64,000 bases of DNA from Catonia carolina (lineage: Eukaryota; Arthropoda; Insecta; Hemiptera; Achilidae): the NCBI GenBank assembly GCA_035578175.1, contig JAQMRL010000008.1:91066541-91130540 (forward strand), given 5' to 3'. The notes below the pieces were generated by a model. It searched no databases. It saw nothing but the letters and a program-made list of their open reading frames with translations, and was not told the DNA's origin. Shown here one piece after another: positions 1 to 9,600 of this stretch. Position numbers and translations under genes: made by a program. Each line of letters starts with the position of its first letter. Positions within the stretch are counted from its first letter, which is position 1.

Positions 1-532
1 CTCCCATAACTATCAAATTTTCATCACCCTTGACATATTTTATTACTTCATCTAATTCCTCATATACTTGTTCTATTTCTTCCTCTCTGTGTGAAGACGT
101 AGGCATGTAGACCTGCACTATAGTGGTAGACTTTGGTTTCGTATCTACTCTAACCATGATAATCCTATCACTACACTGCTTATAGTAAGTCACTCTTTGT
201 CCAATTTTTTTATTCATTACTAGACCCACTCCGCCCTGCCCTCCGATGGCTTTAGTGTTAATAACCCTATAATCCCCGGACCAAAAGTCTTGATCATCAT
301 CCCAGCGTACCTCACCAATGCCTACAATATCTAACTTCAACCTATCCATTTCCCTTTTTAAATTCTCTAACCTACCAGTTTGTTTTAAACTCCTAACATT
401 CCATGTTCCAACTCGCAGAATTTCAGAAACTTTTATTTTTTTGATGAAGTCCCCTCTGATAGTCCTCGCCCGGAGATCCGAATGGAGGACTACTTTATCT
501 CCGGAATGTTTTACCAGAGAGGACGCCATCAT
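1..532 (-). CDS. LINE ORF, N-terminal endonuclease part (runs off left edge)
   Basis: Reading the minus strand from an ATG pair at 527-532 gives an open frame of about 177 codons that reaches the window edge without a stop. It contains GTWNVRSL, then IVGIGEVRW, SGDYRVINT, GGVGLVMNK and VQVYMPTS, the order expected for the N-terminal half of an APE-type (exonuclease/endonuclease/phosphatase) domain of a non-LTR retrotransposon. Insect gene sets often mislabel this protein as craniofacial development protein 2-like. The endonuclease nicks target DNA to prime reverse transcription. The reverse transcriptase half would lie left of the window. The frame looks undamaged, unlike most other LINE pieces here, so this may be a young copy. 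Start choice: first ATG of two adjacent in-frame ones. Confidence 0.85.
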   Translation of the reverse strand, partial: MMASSLVKHSGDKVVLHSDLRARTIRGDFIKKIKVSEILRVGTWNVRSLKQTGRLENLKREMDRLKLDIVGIGEVRWDDDQDFWSGDYRVINTKAIGGQGGVGLVMNKKIGQRVTYYKQCSDRIIMVRVDTKPKSTTIVQVYMPTSSHREEEIEQVYEELDEVIKYVKGDENLIVMG

Positions 533-905
533 AAATTTTTCATATTTTGAAGTTCTCGAAGTTCTTGAAGATCTGCATATACTAAGTAAGCCTAACCAGA
601 ATCATACATGAAGGAGTTTCCTTACGATAATTCTAGTCAGACAGAAAAAGCTGTAGTTTACTGTTTCTTTCAGCTTTTTGGTTGGCAGACTGAGTGCCCC
701 AAGCCACCGTCTGCCAGGGTGGAATGGGCAGCCCTTCCAGTTCCGTTCACCATGAGCCGGTTATCGTGCTGATGAGCGGTCACATGGGTACTAACAGGCC
801 ACACAACGTGAATGTATGGATAAGACACTAGCCTTCTATCCCGGCTGGTTCCCTTAAGCCTTTTGTAAAAGGAATTAAGGGGTCTCCTTCCAGTTGACGA
901 CAGAA
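533..905 (-). mobile_element. LINE leader (5' untranslated region)
   Basis: A moderately GC-rich block directly upstream of the endonuclease ORF on the minus strand, contrasting with the AT-rich DNA beyond 905. It contains no long ORF. Position and composition suggest the 5' untranslated region of the same LINE, which would make the insertion full length or nearly so at this end. The exact 5' boundary near 900 is inferred from the composition change. Confidence 0.5.
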
Positions 906-1800
906 GCCCTTTATAGCCCTAATAAATTGTAATGTATATTAACTTAAAAAAATAATAAATAAAATAAATTAAGAATTTTTACTTTTTTAATTTAAATTTA
1001 ATTCCAACTAGGCCTATCACATTATATTAACGTTTATCAAATTTTTTTTTTTAAATACAAATCAAATTACCAATATGTTTAAAATTTTTGATGGTTAGTT
1101 TTCCTACACAAGCTACAACAGGGTTATTTGTAAAGTTTTACAGTCGTTTTCTGTGAAAATTCTGTAGTTCAAGGAAAGAAAACGTCATATTGAAGTCCCA
1201 AAAATGCTACGCTAATGAATTTAATTATTACTTAAATATCGTTAACCAAAATTTAGGGTTAGATAATTTCTTCAAAAAGATTAGTAGTCAAAGACATTTA
1301 TTTTTGGTTTTCCACATAATAATTTCGTTAGATGGTTTATACCAATGGGGGCCCTACCCCTCTCATGCCTATTATGTTATTTACATTATTATCATAATCA
1401 TCACATTTGCTTGTTGTAAAATTTACAGTTGTTAATAAAGAATTAAAGAGAGAAAAAAAGATGGCTTTTAAATTCATAATAGTACAAAACCAAATTTGTT
1501 GAACATATACCGTGGTTCCCAACAATCTGACGTATAGGGAAATTAATATTGGACAATGAACTGTCAACATTAATCTTATTATAAAGATGTAATCTTACTT
1601 TTATTACTCCAGTTGTTAGGAAACAAAATAAAGATGAGTCTACAAAAGATTTTAATAGCTAATAATTTAATTATTAGTAAATTAAGGCAAAAATGTTATT
1701 CAATTTCAACATAGCGCGGTACTAATATAAGAAAAAAATTCGCTGGCATTGTTGTCTGAACAGTAACCAAACGTGTAAAGTGGTCAGTTTATTAAAATTT
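906..1800. other. AT-rich stretch, nothing recognised
   Basis: Very AT-rich sequence with scattered stops in all frames. Only short ORFs are present, with no protein similarity that I recognise. Confidence 0.5.
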
Positions 1801-1810
1801 TTTGATATCG

Positions 1811-2060
1811 TAGTACGAGAGGCCGTGAGTTCATTTACCATACACTATTACATTTTTTATTTTATTATTTTTAGCTAAATAATTTAGGTAACTTAATTAA
1901 ATAAAAAAACTTCATTAGTTAGTTATATTCTGAATTAAATATTACAATTATAATTTCAAATGTTTTTCATTATTTAATTAATAATAATAATCAATGATCA
2001 AATTAACAAAAAATGAAAAGGTTTTAATATGTAGGACTCGAACTCACGGCCTCACGTACG
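1811..2060. repeat. Inverted pair of tRNA T-arm-like segments
   Basis: GGCCGTGAGTTC at 1821-1832 is matched by its reverse complement at 2040-2051; the match extends to about 19 of 20 bases. The right arm read on the minus strand continues into GTTCGAGTCC, which resembles a tRNA T-loop or polymerase III B box. It may be the remnant of a SINE pair or of a small fold-back element. The 200 bases between the arms are AT-rich and unremarkable. Confidence 0.4.
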
Positions 2061-2831
2061 GTAATATAAAAATCTGGTGTGAAACACTCACACAACTTTC
2101 TCTTGTCAATGCAAATAATTAACAATAAACCTAACATTAGAAATAAACAAAAAACTTACCTCAATAAACATAATCTAATTTTAATCATATGTGAAAGACG
2201 CAAAATGAAAATCGATCTCAGTTTGCCTTAAAAATACGGAAAATCACTTTCACGCTAAACTAGACTCTGTAGAGAAAAATGCTCTAAATAAAAGTCGTAG
2301 ATCGTTTAATTTTCTATAAATTTAATTATATACACTTTTGTCATAAAGTGCACACTACGGCCGAAATCTTTAAAAAATCGATTTTTCACACGTTTTCGTG
2401 AGAAAAAACCGAAAATCGCTAATTACCGCTAAACTAAGCAATATAAAAAAAAATGTTTGAAATAAAATTTGTAGAATTTTAAATTCTCTACATTTTTTAT
2501 TATATACATTTTTGCGCTATAATACATACTAAAGCCGTAATCATAAAAAAAACACCTTTTTTACGTAAAAACAGCCTCACCAAGAATTTCAGCAAACATT
2601 GCACCTACCCTATCTTGTAGAGAATAAAAAATTAAGTAAACCAGGCGATTTTAAAAAAAATCGTAGGACCAGTTTTTGAGAAAATCGCAAAAAAGTGAAA
2701 AATGACACGAAATAAGTACTACTTCCGGTTGACCGATTTTGATGAAAATGTTCGTGTCGGGTCCGGTAGCGGTATGTAACTTAAGTTTCAAGTTTCAAGT
2801 TCGTACAATGTTCCGTTCTTGAGATATTCTG

Positions 2832-2902
<71 letters not shown>

Positions 2903-2923
2903 ACACACGCACACGCGCGCGCG

Positions 2924-2954
<31 letters not shown>

Positions 2955-3090
2955 AGACCAATCGCTAAAAACATGTTTTTTGGGTTCAGGGGGTCTGAAA
3001 ACGTGTAGATCCGGTGAAAACTGGATTTCGAAAAATCGACATGAAAACAATACTTTCCTTCCTATATATTCATATAGGCAAGAGAAAGTA
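2060..3090 (+). repeat. Dispersed repeat R1, copy with internal (CA)n
   Basis: Related sequence recurs at about 20430-21000, 30180-31025, 52560-53180 and 62060-64000. Shared landmarks are CTGGTGTGAAACA, several blocks of the type TAGTATGCATTTTACGA or its variants, CTTCCGGTTGA, then a (CA)n run followed by AAAAACATGTTTTTTGGGTTC. No coding capacity is seen. The family is probably a long non-autonomous transposable element or an old LINE/DNA-element derivative; class unknown. Confidence 0.65.
2834..2955. repeat. (CA)n microsatellite with CG interruptions
   Basis: About 120 bases of almost pure CA with a short CG-rich centre. It sits inside repeat R1 at the same place as the dinucleotide runs at 30301 and 52622. 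The translated cysteine/valine or histidine/threonine ORFs over it are artefacts. Confidence 0.95.
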
Positions 3091-3129
3091 AAAAGTAAGA
3101 TACATATTGAAAGTATAATCAATTTTTAT

Positions 3130-3775
3130 TCTAAACAAAATAGATCTGATGTAATACTTCTCATTATTGTGTCATGTAATTATTTCCTACATGTTGGATA
3201 TTTGCTACTGAAGGTTTAAACTAGTTAGTGAATACAGTTCAAAAGTTGATTTGTGAATATGAAAACTGTAAAATACGGAAATTCAATTTGCAATTAATTA
3301 GTTTATATAATGTTTGGTCAAGGTTTTCTCATGTAGTTTCCCTTAGCTACTCTAAGCGAATACTTGATCAATTTCCTTTTTGCGATCCATGCTATAGAAG
3401 TTTCTATTCCCAACACCAGATTTTAACTATTTATGTATGATTTATATTATTAAATGTGATAATAAGTTAGGTTTATTTATTTATATTTACGAGTATATTA
3501 TAAATGCTACAAAGTTACAGTTAGTGAGATTACAATGTACGAATACTTAGTCATAAAAAACGTGTTGACATTATTTTCCGAATGAGATTCAATCAGAGTT
3601 CCCTGATTAAAAATTTAAAATGTTTGCTAGTATTTTATGTTAGTTTTTATTGTGCGTATTGCAGTAAACCAAAAACATTATTTAACTGAGTTTCAATAAT
3701 ATATAAATATGGTCAAGTTTAGATGAAATTTTTGTCAATAATATAAAACTGAGTCACAAAATCCGCAAAACACAC
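3130..3775. other. AT-rich stretch, nothing recognised
   Basis: AT-rich DNA with no long ORF and no repeat that I could match elsewhere in the window. Confidence 0.45.
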
Positions 3776-3779
3776 ACAA

Positions 3780-4385
3780 AATGTTTACAATAAAAAGTGT
3801 CTTTCAATAAATTCAAAACTCCGACATTACAACACCGTAATTCTTCCGTAGATCACATACAGCAGCGAAACAATCTTCAGTCTCAATAAGATAAACACGG
3901 AGTACAGAATCTCAAAATTGGAACGTCGGATCATCAGGAGATGCCTGAACAAAAGATGTTTCTCTGATGGGATATGGAAACTCGTCTCGAAAGAAGTATA
4001 CAGAAATACGGAACCTCTAGCAGACCAGATGAGGAAAAGAGGATTTCCTTCTTTAGACATCTCTTGAGGACCGACTCTTCCAGAATCTCAAAACAAATCA
4101 TCAACTTTTCCTAAACAGAAAAACTCAGCCTCACTGGATCAGGGAAATTAAGGAGGACATGAACGGACTCCAAATCTCACTTGAGGATCTCAAATAAAAA
4201 TTCGGAAATTACCACAGGCTGAAGACTACAAGACTTGAACAGCAGAAACCGACGAAACGACAGAAAGTTGTGTATTCTGACAAGGAACGGCAGAGAAGAT
4301 CAGATAAATTGAAGGAATACTGCAGAAAGTTCAAGGAGGGAAACATCAGGAAAGGACTCCAAAACCGCAAAAATTGAAATGAGTT
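3780..4385 (+). pseudogene. LINE reverse transcriptase C-terminal relic
   Basis: Forward-strand translation in interrupted frames gives LEKRIIRRCLNKRCFSDG, WIREIKEDMNGLQ and KRQKVVYSDKERQRRSD-like segments. These look like the arginine- and lysine-rich region after the reverse transcriptase thumb in insect LINEs. Stops and frame changes split it into pieces, so it is not functional. It ends in a stop at about 4378 followed by A/T-rich sequence that may be the 3' tail. Pieces at 23165 and 40110 look related in style. Confidence 0.6.
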
Positions 4386-4759
4386 TTTTTTTTAGTTTGA
4401 TTAACTTATGTAGTCCTATGTGGCTTTAAAACAAAACAAAACAAAAAAAAACAAAAAAAAATGAAAATAATAGAAAAAGTATTCTAATTTTCATGTACAT
4501 TGTAAGCAATGTTAAGTGAATACTTGACAGCTCAAGTCACCGGCTTCTACTGAAATTACAAAAGAAAATAGTTTTGGGTTCCTGGTAATTCTGAAGATTC
4601 CTACCATAAAGTCGTTCCAACCAATTATGAAATACTATTGTTCCTAATAACAAAGAATAACCGAGTTGATAACTTCAAAAATAAGTATTATATAATTTGT
4701 TTGTATGATTTACAGATGCCATTTACAAGTGATAATAATTATATGTTGCAAAAATATTA

Positions 4760-4832
4760 TGCCGAAACCCGGGATCGAACCAGGGACCTTTAGATCTTCA
4801 GTCTAACGCTCTCCCAACTGAGCTATTTCGGC
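4760..4832 (-). tRNA. tRNA-Phe(GAA), copy 1
   Basis: The minus strand folds as a full cloverleaf: acceptor GCCGAAA pairs with TTTCGGC, discriminator A, D arm AGCTCAGTTGG, anticodon loop CTGAAGA with anticodon GAA, and T arm GGTTCGATCCC. It decodes UUC/UUU. The internal A and B boxes for RNA polymerase III are intact. A TTTTT run lies just downstream on the minus strand (4751-4757 region). There is no intron and CCA is not encoded, as usual in nuclear genes. It is the most downstream member of a five-gene array. Confidence 0.97.
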
Positions 4833-4918
4833 TATAGGTGTACACCAGTAAGTATAAGTTACAAGTTTATATAAATTGTGTGTAAAGAAATGAGAATAAA
4901 TTCATGTATAAAAATTAA

Positions 4919-4991
4919 TGCCGAAACCCGGGATCGAACCAGGGACCTTTAGATCTTCAGTCTAACGCTCTCCCAACTGAGCTATTTCGGC
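4919..4991 (-). tRNA. tRNA-Phe(GAA), copy 2
   Basis: Identical 73-base sequence to copy 1, with the same cloverleaf and GAA anticodon. It starts exactly 159 bases from copy 1, and the 86-base spacer between copies 1 and 2 is repeated between copies 2 and 3. A TTTTT terminator follows on the minus strand. Confidence 0.97.
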
Positions 4992-5077
4992 TATAGGTGT
5001 ACACCAGTAAGTATAAGTTACAAGTTTATATAAATTGTGTGTAAAGAAATGAGAATAAATTCATGTATAAAAATTAA

Positions 5078-5150
5078 TGCCGAAACCCGGGATCGAACCA
5101 GGGACCTTTAGATCTTCAGTCTAACGCTCTCCCAACTGAGCTATTTCGGC
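5078..5150 (-). tRNA. tRNA-Phe(GAA), copy 3
   Basis: Identical to copies 1 and 2 and again 159 bases on, so copies 1 to 3 form a recent head-to-tail amplification. Its upstream flank (plus side, from 5151) differs from the repeated spacer, which marks the edge of the tandem block. Confidence 0.97.
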
Positions 5151-5470
5151 TTTAGATATTCGATTTACTATTTTGAAATTACAAGGTCAAACAGATCGTT
5201 GTTTATTACCTACTATATAAATTATATTACAGTGTCTAGATAAACGAAAAAAAAATTAAAGAATATCAGTGCAATAGATAATGCAATTTATGTAGTAGCG
5301 ATAAAAGTCAATTAAACATATTTCAATATGAATGTTCAGCTCAAGGCCCTGGTTTGTACTCCCGGCTCTGGTTTAGAAACAGTAAACATTATTCCATTCT
5401 CGAAAATTATCCAGGTTCAGAGTAGGTAACGTCGCAAAGAAACACAAAAAATGTCAGCCTTTTTCCCATC

Positions 5471-5632
5471 TATAATGTTTTTGTTTTATGCATTAGCAAT
5501 TTCTGCTAATGTAGACGAAAAGAAAGGTGACAAATGAGAATGAGTGATGAAAATATGAAAGACCTAACTGTGAGTCGAAACCGGGACTCCAGGGTAGAAG
5601 CCATTTCACTGACCACTACATCACGGGTCAAC
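5471..5632 (-). mobile_element. SINE-C copy inside the tRNA array
   Basis: On the minus strand it starts with a tRNA-like head (GTAGTGGTCAGTG as an A-box region, GGTTTCGACTC as a B box), then TTCATCACTCATTCTCAT, then the tail ATTAGCAGAAATTGCTAATG and an A-rich end. The copy at 60700-60845 shares this layout. It lies between tRNA copies 3 and 4 and is a likely cause of the gap in the array. Confidence 0.75.
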
Positions 5633-5870
5633 CTTATCTGTAAACCAGCTTCATAATTTTGCAGATTGGTTTTCTGAATACCCAAGACATTCAGAACAAA
5701 CAGCAACCTGTGAACTGAATAAAGGAAAATACAAACCCCAATTTTGTATTAAAAAATTAAAGGGTTTTCTAATATTTAAAAGAAGGGCAACGTTATGAAT
5801 ATTCTCATTCCAGTGAGAGTTAATAAACCAATAAAAAAGTACGGTAAGAGCAAGATGTAGAAAAATATAT

Positions 5871-5943
5871 TGCCGAAACCCGGGATCGAACCAGGGACCT
5901 TTAGATCTTCAGTCTAACGCTCTCCCAACTGAGCTATTTCGGC
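5871..5943 (-). tRNA. tRNA-Phe(GAA), copy 4
   Basis: Identical mature sequence. It is separated from copy 3 by 720 bases that include a SINE. It is 158 bases from copy 5, with a spacer that resembles the copies 1-3 spacer but has diverged. A TTTTT run follows downstream on the minus strand. Confidence 0.97.
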
Positions 5944-6028
5944 TTTAGGTAAACGCCGGTCATTATAAGTTACAATTTTGATCAAGATGCATATTAACAG
6001 ATAAAAGAATACAATTATAAAAAATTAA

Positions 6029-6101
6029 TGCCGAAACCCGGGATCGAACCAGGGACCTTTAGATCTTCAGTCTAACGCTCTCCCAACTGAGCTATTTCGG
6101 C
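6029..6101 (-). tRNA. tRNA-Phe(GAA), copy 5
   Basis: Identical mature sequence, upstream-most member of the array on the minus strand. It is followed by a TTTTTT terminator. The acceptor, D, anticodon and T arms are all intact, so all five genes look transcribable. Confidence 0.97.
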
Positions 6102-6494
6102 ATCTTGTTATAAATTAGTTTTTTCTTCCTTTTAAGTTCAGCATATAAATTACCCTTATACGTACATAATGTTTAGGCTATATGTTTTGAAACATTTCCT
6201 TCTACGTTTTCCTCCATCTCTTTTACCCTTGAAGTTACAATAAATAAATTATACGTCTGTAACTTATTTTTTTTAATTCATCATACAATTTTATATAATA
6301 ATTGTACTGAACAGATTTGTGTACACACACTTTTTTAAGGATAATTCTAGACAGACTGATTTATCAGAACTCTTGCCAATATTCAATAATAGAGTTGGAC
6401 CTTATGTAAAAACAATCAATTTTAATGCACTTTCTCAAAATGTATATTCAAAGACCTCTATATTTAAGTGGCAATGACTAATTGAATTTATTAT
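6102..6494. other. AT-rich spacer, nothing recognised
   Basis: AT-rich DNA upstream of the tRNA array. No ORF or repeat was matched. Confidence 0.4.
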
Positions 6495-6513
6495 ATAATT
6501 ATTTATGAAATTA

Positions 6514-6687
6514 TTTTTTGTAACGTATGAAAATATGCCGTGCCTGAATGGGATTCGAACCCAAGACCGCATGAGGCGAGCACATTACCAACTACGCCAA
6601 TGCGGCCGGAAAAAAATCATTTCATTCTTCACCGTCTGCATTAGCAGTAAATGCAAAACAGTCAGACGTTAAAACAAAAACAAAAAA
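6514..6687. mobile_element. SINE-A insertion with inverted 5' half (twin priming)
   Basis: The left half, up to about 6606, is the tRNA-like head in minus orientation (GGCCGCATTGGCGTAGTTGG, B box GGTTCGAATCC, then CAGGCACGGCATATTTTC). The right half, from about 6607, is the SINE-A tail in plus orientation (ATCATTTCATTCTTCACCG, CATTAGCAG, ending in an A-rich run). Both halves meet at the same internal A-rich joint. A near-perfect direct repeat flanks the whole: ATAATTATTTATGAAATTA at 6495-6513 and ATAATTATTTATAGAAATTA at 6688-6707. Confidence 0.8.
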
Positions 6688-6719
6688 ATAATTATTTATA
6701 GAAATTAATTATGCTCACA

Positions 6720-7092
6720 TGAGGCAGGTGGAGTTTTAAATTATTTGCAATTTATCTGCTGGTTCCAGGGCTACAAAAAATTGTTCTGTTTCTTATTGCA
6801 TGGTCAGTCAATTATATGACTGAACTATTTAAGAACAGAAGAGGGAGAGGTGCAAAAGACACTAGTCAGAGTTATCTCCTCTGAGAGTTATGAATTTCAT
6901 TATACAGCCAGACCCTGTAGTGAGTGAAGGTGTCATTTGCAAGGTGGAAAATAGATGCTCTACGGAGGAACTGGCATGCTGAGAAGCATACTTTTCCACT
7001 CAATGGGAAGGCATGGTAAACCACCTCACTCTTCGTTTTACTTAGTAAAGCGTCTAGAGGTTCAAACCAGCCTTCGGCCTAAACAACAACAG
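6720..7092 (+). mobile_element. R2 retroposon copy
   Basis: Member of the most frequent repeat in the window. Landmarks in order: GGCAGGTGGAGT, CTGGTTCCAGGGCTAC, GAACAGAAGAGG, ATACAGCCAGACCCTG, GGAAGGCATGGTAAACC, AGAGGTTCAAACCAGCC and a CTAAACAACAACA end. It has no ORF of its own. It abuts the LINE tail at 7128. Confidence 0.85.
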
Positions 7093-7127
7093 AAATTATT
7101 TAAAATTGGTGGAAGATACAGTTTCAT

Positions 7128-7845
7128 CTATCTTCTTCTTCTGTTAGTGCCTATTCGTTCCGAATATTGGCGATCAGTCTGACTATGGCTATCCTATTTA
7201 CAGCCATCCTGAAAAGTTCTGTTGTAGTCTTGGAGAACCAGGTACGCAGGTTCTTCAGCCATGATATTCTTCTTCTTCCTGGTCCTCTTCTGCCATAGAT
7301 CTTTCCTTGGAGAACGGATTTCAGCAGACCGTATTTTTCTTCATTCCTCATGATATGGCCGAAATATGCAAGCTTCCTGCTCTTGATGGTGTTCATCACT
7401 CCAAATCCTTATTCATTCGCTCCAGTACAGCTTTGTTGGTCACGTTGTCCATCCATGAAATTCTCAACACTCCCCTATACAACCACATCTCAAAAGCCTC
7501 GAGTCTTTTTTCAGTTGATTTGGTCAATGTCCATGACTCCATCCCGTAGAAGAGTATTGAGAATATGTAGCAGTGGAGGAGTTTGATTTTGATGCACATA
7601 TTAAGGTTGTAACTCTTGAACAGTTTTGCCATCTGATTTAATGCAGCCCTCGCTTTTTCTATTCTGCATCTTACCTCCTGAGAATGATCCCATTTCTCAT
7701 TGATTAAGGTTCCCAGATAAGTGAACTGTGGCACCCTCTCTATCGGTTTGGTGTTAAGCATTAAGTCACATCTTCCTACTGCTCCCCTACTAATCACCAT
7801 GAACTTAGTTTTGCTCACATCTATAATCTTGAGAAATTTTTCCAA
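7128..7845 (-). pseudogene. 5'-truncated LINE, reverse transcriptase C-terminus
   Basis: The minus strand encodes VSKTKFMVIS, FTYLGTLI, LFYGMESWTL, EMWLYRGVLRISWMD and, after a frame change near 7396, SRKLAYFGHIMR and GRRGPGRRRISWLKNLR. These are the thumb and C-terminal regions of a non-LTR reverse transcriptase (the YLG and YG-E-W blocks are typical). The two frames meet at a TGATGA where a one-base loss would explain the break. The protein ends NRIAIVRLIANIRNE and is followed on the minus strand by a short (AGA)n run, the likely LINE 3' tail. The 5' end is truncated near 7840, so only the last quarter of ORF2 remains. Confidence 0.85.
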
Positions 7846-7859
7846 GATTTAAAATAACT

Positions 7860-8585
7860 GTTTTCTGAATAGATTTTACTTTCCTTTGCGCGATATTTTT
7901 CTCTTTCTTTGGCTTATTTATTGAAGTAATTTTCATAAAATAAATATATCCAAATTTAATTTGTTCAAAATCTACATTGTAAAGGAGTAATTTTAGTTAT
8001 AAAATAACAGTTTTTTTGTTTTTTCTGTGTTGCAAAATGTAGCCTACATTATCTTGATGTAATTTTTTATTTTAATTTTTATTGTTTTTACAATTATTAT
8101 TATTTTATTATTGATAATTGTGTAATTTAATTGTATTTATCAGATTTATTCACTGTTTTTTTAATTTAATTAACATAAAAAAATGTTTTAAAATAGTTTG
8201 CTTTATAAATATTTCAAAATAGTATTTTAGTTATTAATATTATTTTAGTTATAAGTATACCAGTAATTTTTGTAAATATTTTATAAATATTTATTACTTA
8301 TGTGATCTATAAGTTATAATATTTTAATCTGAAATAGTTTCTTATAAAAAATATATGAATTATTATTTAATAAATGAAAGATTACAATTATCTGTATTAT
8401 GAATAAAAAAATGTGTAGGTCTACTGATATCGAAATATATTATAGTTATTAGTTATAGTTTTATTATTCGATAATATTAAATGGTAACGGCCTTTAGCTT
8501 AAAAAATCAACTGCTCTTTAAGCTAATGCGACATAATAGGCCTATGTCGTATTAGCTAGTATTAGTATTATTACTAGTATTATTA
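7860..8585. other. Very AT-rich stretch, nothing recognised
   Basis: Homopolymer-rich AT DNA. At 8564-8600 a short AGTATTATTACT unit is repeated in tandem and abuts the LINE insertion at 8602. Confidence 0.5.
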
Positions 8586-8601
8586 CTAGTATTATTACTA
8601 G

Positions 8602-9274
8602 GAAACTGAAAATGATTTGCAGAAAGCTGTGTTTGAACTACAAAAGATCTGTGAGGGTTATGGAGTGAAGCTATCTGCCGCTAAGTCAAAGACTATGGCC
8701 TTTAAGGGCAAGTATCCAGTCAGAACGAAAATCGTTATAAATGATAAAGTTTTAGAACAAGTCTCGCATTTTAAATATTTAGGATGTGACGTAAGCTTTT
8801 TAAAAGATGACGATGTTATGAATAAACTGAATAAGTTTAGAACAATTTGCGGGACAATACATCGAACTTTGAAAAATAAGACAAGAAAGGATACAAGAAT
8901 TAAACTGTACAAAACTATGGCAGTCCCGGTTTTGCTGTATGGCAGTGAAAGTTGGACCATGACGCAACGAGAGAGAACTCTAATACAAAGTGCAGAAATG
9001 AAGTTTTTAAGGGCGACGGCAGGCTATAACAGACTGGACATGAAACGTAATGAAAGTATTAGAGCAGAATTACAGGTCCAACCACTATTAGACGGCATTG
9101 CGCGCTACAATTCCAGGTGGTGTGAACATGTGAATAGAATGCGAGAGGAAAGACTACCAGTCCAAATATTAAGTTATGCCCCACGGGGTAGACGTGATAG
9201 AGGAAGACCGCTACGAAGATGGGTGCCGGAACAGGCTTTAGGCCTATCCGTGTTTGGGTGATGATGATGATGAT
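8602..9274 (+). mobile_element. 5'-truncated LINE with intact C-terminal frame and (GAT)n tail
   Basis: An open frame from 8602 to the stop at 9259-9261 contains ENDLQKAVFELQKIC, FKYLGCDVSF, VPVLLYGSESWTM, EMKFLRATAGY and RGRRDRGRPLRRW, the thumb and C-terminal segments of an insect LINE reverse transcriptase. No start codon belongs to it; the frame simply begins at the truncation point. The stop is followed by a short GATGATGATGATG tail. AGTATTATTACTA occurs just before the insertion (about 8588-8600) and just after the tail (about 9276-9288), so a 13-base target duplication is likely, although the upstream copy is itself part of a short tandem repeat. The frame has no stops, suggesting a fairly recent insertion. 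Confidence 0.85.
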
Positions 9275-9288
9275 GAGTATTATTACTA

Positions 9289-9590
9289 TTAGTTAATATT
9301 CTTTAATAGTAACGTCTCTTTTCTTAATCTTTATAAATCATTTTTTTAACAATGATAAGGTTTAGTAAACTAATATTTTTAAACTGTTTAACTAAAAGTC
9401 CTTTATGTATTATTATATGTGTATAATTATTTTCAAAATATCGTTAACTAGGCTACTAAAATAACTCATTTGTTTAGAATGTCAAAATAAAATAAAATGA
9501 CATATCGATAAACAAATCCTTCCAGCTGTACTGTTCAACAGTACCCCTGTGCGCGGTCGGAACTCTTTGTGAAAAAGAGTTTTTGGGTAT
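9289..9590. other. AT-rich stretch, nothing recognised
   Basis: AT-rich, no ORF. A moderately GC-rich patch at 9530-9570 has no match elsewhere in the window. Confidence 0.4.
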
Positions 9591-9600
9591 AAGTATATTT

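Larger units (their letters stand above)
4760..5150 (-). repeat. 159-bp tandem units carrying tRNA-Phe genes
   Basis: Start-to-start spacing is 159 bases for copies 1-2 and 2-3, and the two spacers (4833-4918 and 4992-5077) look identical. This is the signature of unequal crossing-over or replication slippage acting on a gene-plus-spacer unit. Confidence 0.93.

Noticed and set aside
4760..6101. CRISPR-like spaced repeats
   Set aside because: The 73-base repeats fold as tRNA-Phe genes with identical spacers in three units; this is a tRNA gene array in a eukaryote.
6535..6606. True tRNA gene on the minus strand
   Set aside because: Acceptor arms do not pair properly, and the same head with linker and tail occurs at many places, so it is a SINE head. 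The same applies to 11148, 42146, 57334 and 58034.
8658..8960. 100-codon minus-strand frame
   Set aside because: It is the antisense shadow of the LINE reading frame at 8602-9261.
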